From Actinobacteria bacterium UBA2279 (GTDB taxonomy: Bacteria > Actinomycetota > Coriobacteriia > Anaerosomatales > Anaerosomataceae): a stretch of 59,098 nucleotides of DNA. The notes beneath the pieces were generated by a model that was not told where the DNA came from, searched no databases, and was given only the letters and a program-made list of their open reading frames with translations. The translations under genes and the position numbers were made by a program. Location: contig DDWT01000028.1 of NCBI GenBank assembly GCA_002347365.1, positions 111,252-170,349 on the forward strand, written 5' to 3'. Numbering within the stretch: the first letter of the stretch is position 1; the number at the start of each line of letters is the position of its first letter. This document shows, in pieces, positions 58,850 through 59,098 of the stretch.

Positions 58850-59063
58850 CTTCGACAAGAAGTTCGACGATGGAGTCGAAGACATCATTGACGATCTCGA
58901 CATGGCGAGTGCGACTCGGCCAAACAGGGAGCAGAAGCGTGTGAATGTGGACTTCCCGGTCTGGATGGTCGAATCGCTCGATCGCGAGGCCCAGCGCTTG
59001 GGTGTGACTCGCCAGTCGATCATCAAGGTCTGGATAGCCGAGAGGCTGGAACGCGCGGGCTAG
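58836..59063 (+). CDS. brnA: BrnA-family antitoxin (CopG/RHH)
   Basis: The 75-residue protein has an N-terminal toxin-binding half (FDKKFDDGVEDIIDDLD) and a C-terminal ribbon-helix-helix (RVNVDFPVWMVESLDREAQRLGVTRQSIIKVWI), as in BrnA. It neutralises BrnT and represses the operon. A strong AAGGAGGTGGAGG site lies in front of ATG 58836. The remaining 35 bases to the window edge hold nothing I can identify. Confidence 0.9.
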   Translation: MKASDFDKKFDDGVEDIIDDLDMASATRPNREQKRVNVDFPVWMVESLDREAQRLGVTRQSIIKVWIAERLERAG

Positions 59064-59098
59064 TGCTACTTCGGTGTTACACAGACTGGATACCGCCA

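Noticed and set aside
56771..59098. attC recombination sites around the toxin-antitoxin genes
   Set aside because: I looked for the RYYYAAC and GTTRRRY cores with inverted structure in the gaps at 56771-56845, 57528-57538, 58508-58576 and 59064-59098 and saw none. A covariance-model search on flanking sequence would be needed.
1..59098. tRNA, rRNA, CRISPR arrays and insertion sequences
   Set aside because: No cloverleaf with a GTTCRA arm, no repeat-spacer pattern and no transposase were seen in the gaps read by eye. A tRNAscan-SE run would be decisive for tRNAs.

Overview
The window looks like chromosome of a high-GC, probably anaerobic Actinomycetota, most likely Coriobacteriia or a related deep lineage (inference). 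Evidence: a DUF2469 protein (an actinobacterial family), two large surface proteins with triplicated cell-wall-binding-repeat-2 domains, an iron-sulfur flavoprotein, a small 4Fe-4S ferredoxin, an ISC operon and GatCAB. Genes are dense on both strands and no gap without a gene exceeds about 250 bases. I saw no rRNA, tRNA, CRISPR array or insertion sequence.

Layout. 1-1776: end of a dihydrolipoamide dehydrogenase, lipA and a small membrane protein. 1780-9626: a ferritin-like/GGDEF protein, a UPF0280 protein, DUF2469, ligA, two tandem CPBP membrane proteases (the second carries an N-terminal 2x[4Fe-4S] ferredoxin) and an orphan histidine kinase. 9698-19096: a 1266-residue repeat-rich surface protein, then gatC-gatA, an NHL-propeller surface protein and gatB. 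19171-24917: small unknown proteins, a tandem-GNAT protein, a haem-c-type sensor diguanylate cyclase and a beta-hydroxyacid dehydrogenase. 24919-28014 (minus): iscR-iscS-iscU-cysK with a recognisable promoter and operator. 28157-32489: a TIGR04076 protein, a PAS histidine kinase and two MFS transporters. 32601-36890: NAD salvage (pncB-pncA), a membrane protein, a flavoprotein and an unknown. 37001-39342 (minus): lysoplasmalogenase overlapping a membrane-anchored phosphodiesterase. 39475-42596: a PAS-PAS-GGDEF protein and two overlapping DegV/FakB genes. 42593-45685 (minus): carbamate kinase, a COG2403 P-loop protein and a lipoprotein. 45779-53643: a mix that includes a secreted protein behind a two-component-type promoter, a NYN-domain protein, D-cysteine desulfhydrase, a GT4 glycosyltransferase, full-length RlmKL, ferredoxin and GNAT. 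53814-56770: a three-gene homocitrate/isopropylmalate operon whose large dehydratase subunit appears to start at AUU. 56798-59098: an accessory island with VapBC, an integron-type integrase (IntI) and BrnTA.

How the genes work together. Fe-S and sulfur metabolism is prominent: CysK makes cysteine, IscS/IscU build clusters under IscR, and LipA, ferredoxin, the flavoprotein, LeuC and the ferredoxin-CPBP fusion are predicted Fe-S users. Three GGDEF proteins with different sensor domains and two histidine kinases lie here with no response regulator or phosphodiesterase beside them. The main points for follow-up are the IntI/toxin-antitoxin island, the ferredoxin-CPBP fusion, the ferritin-like/GGDEF fusion, the carbamate kinase/COG2403 pair and the AUU start of leuC.
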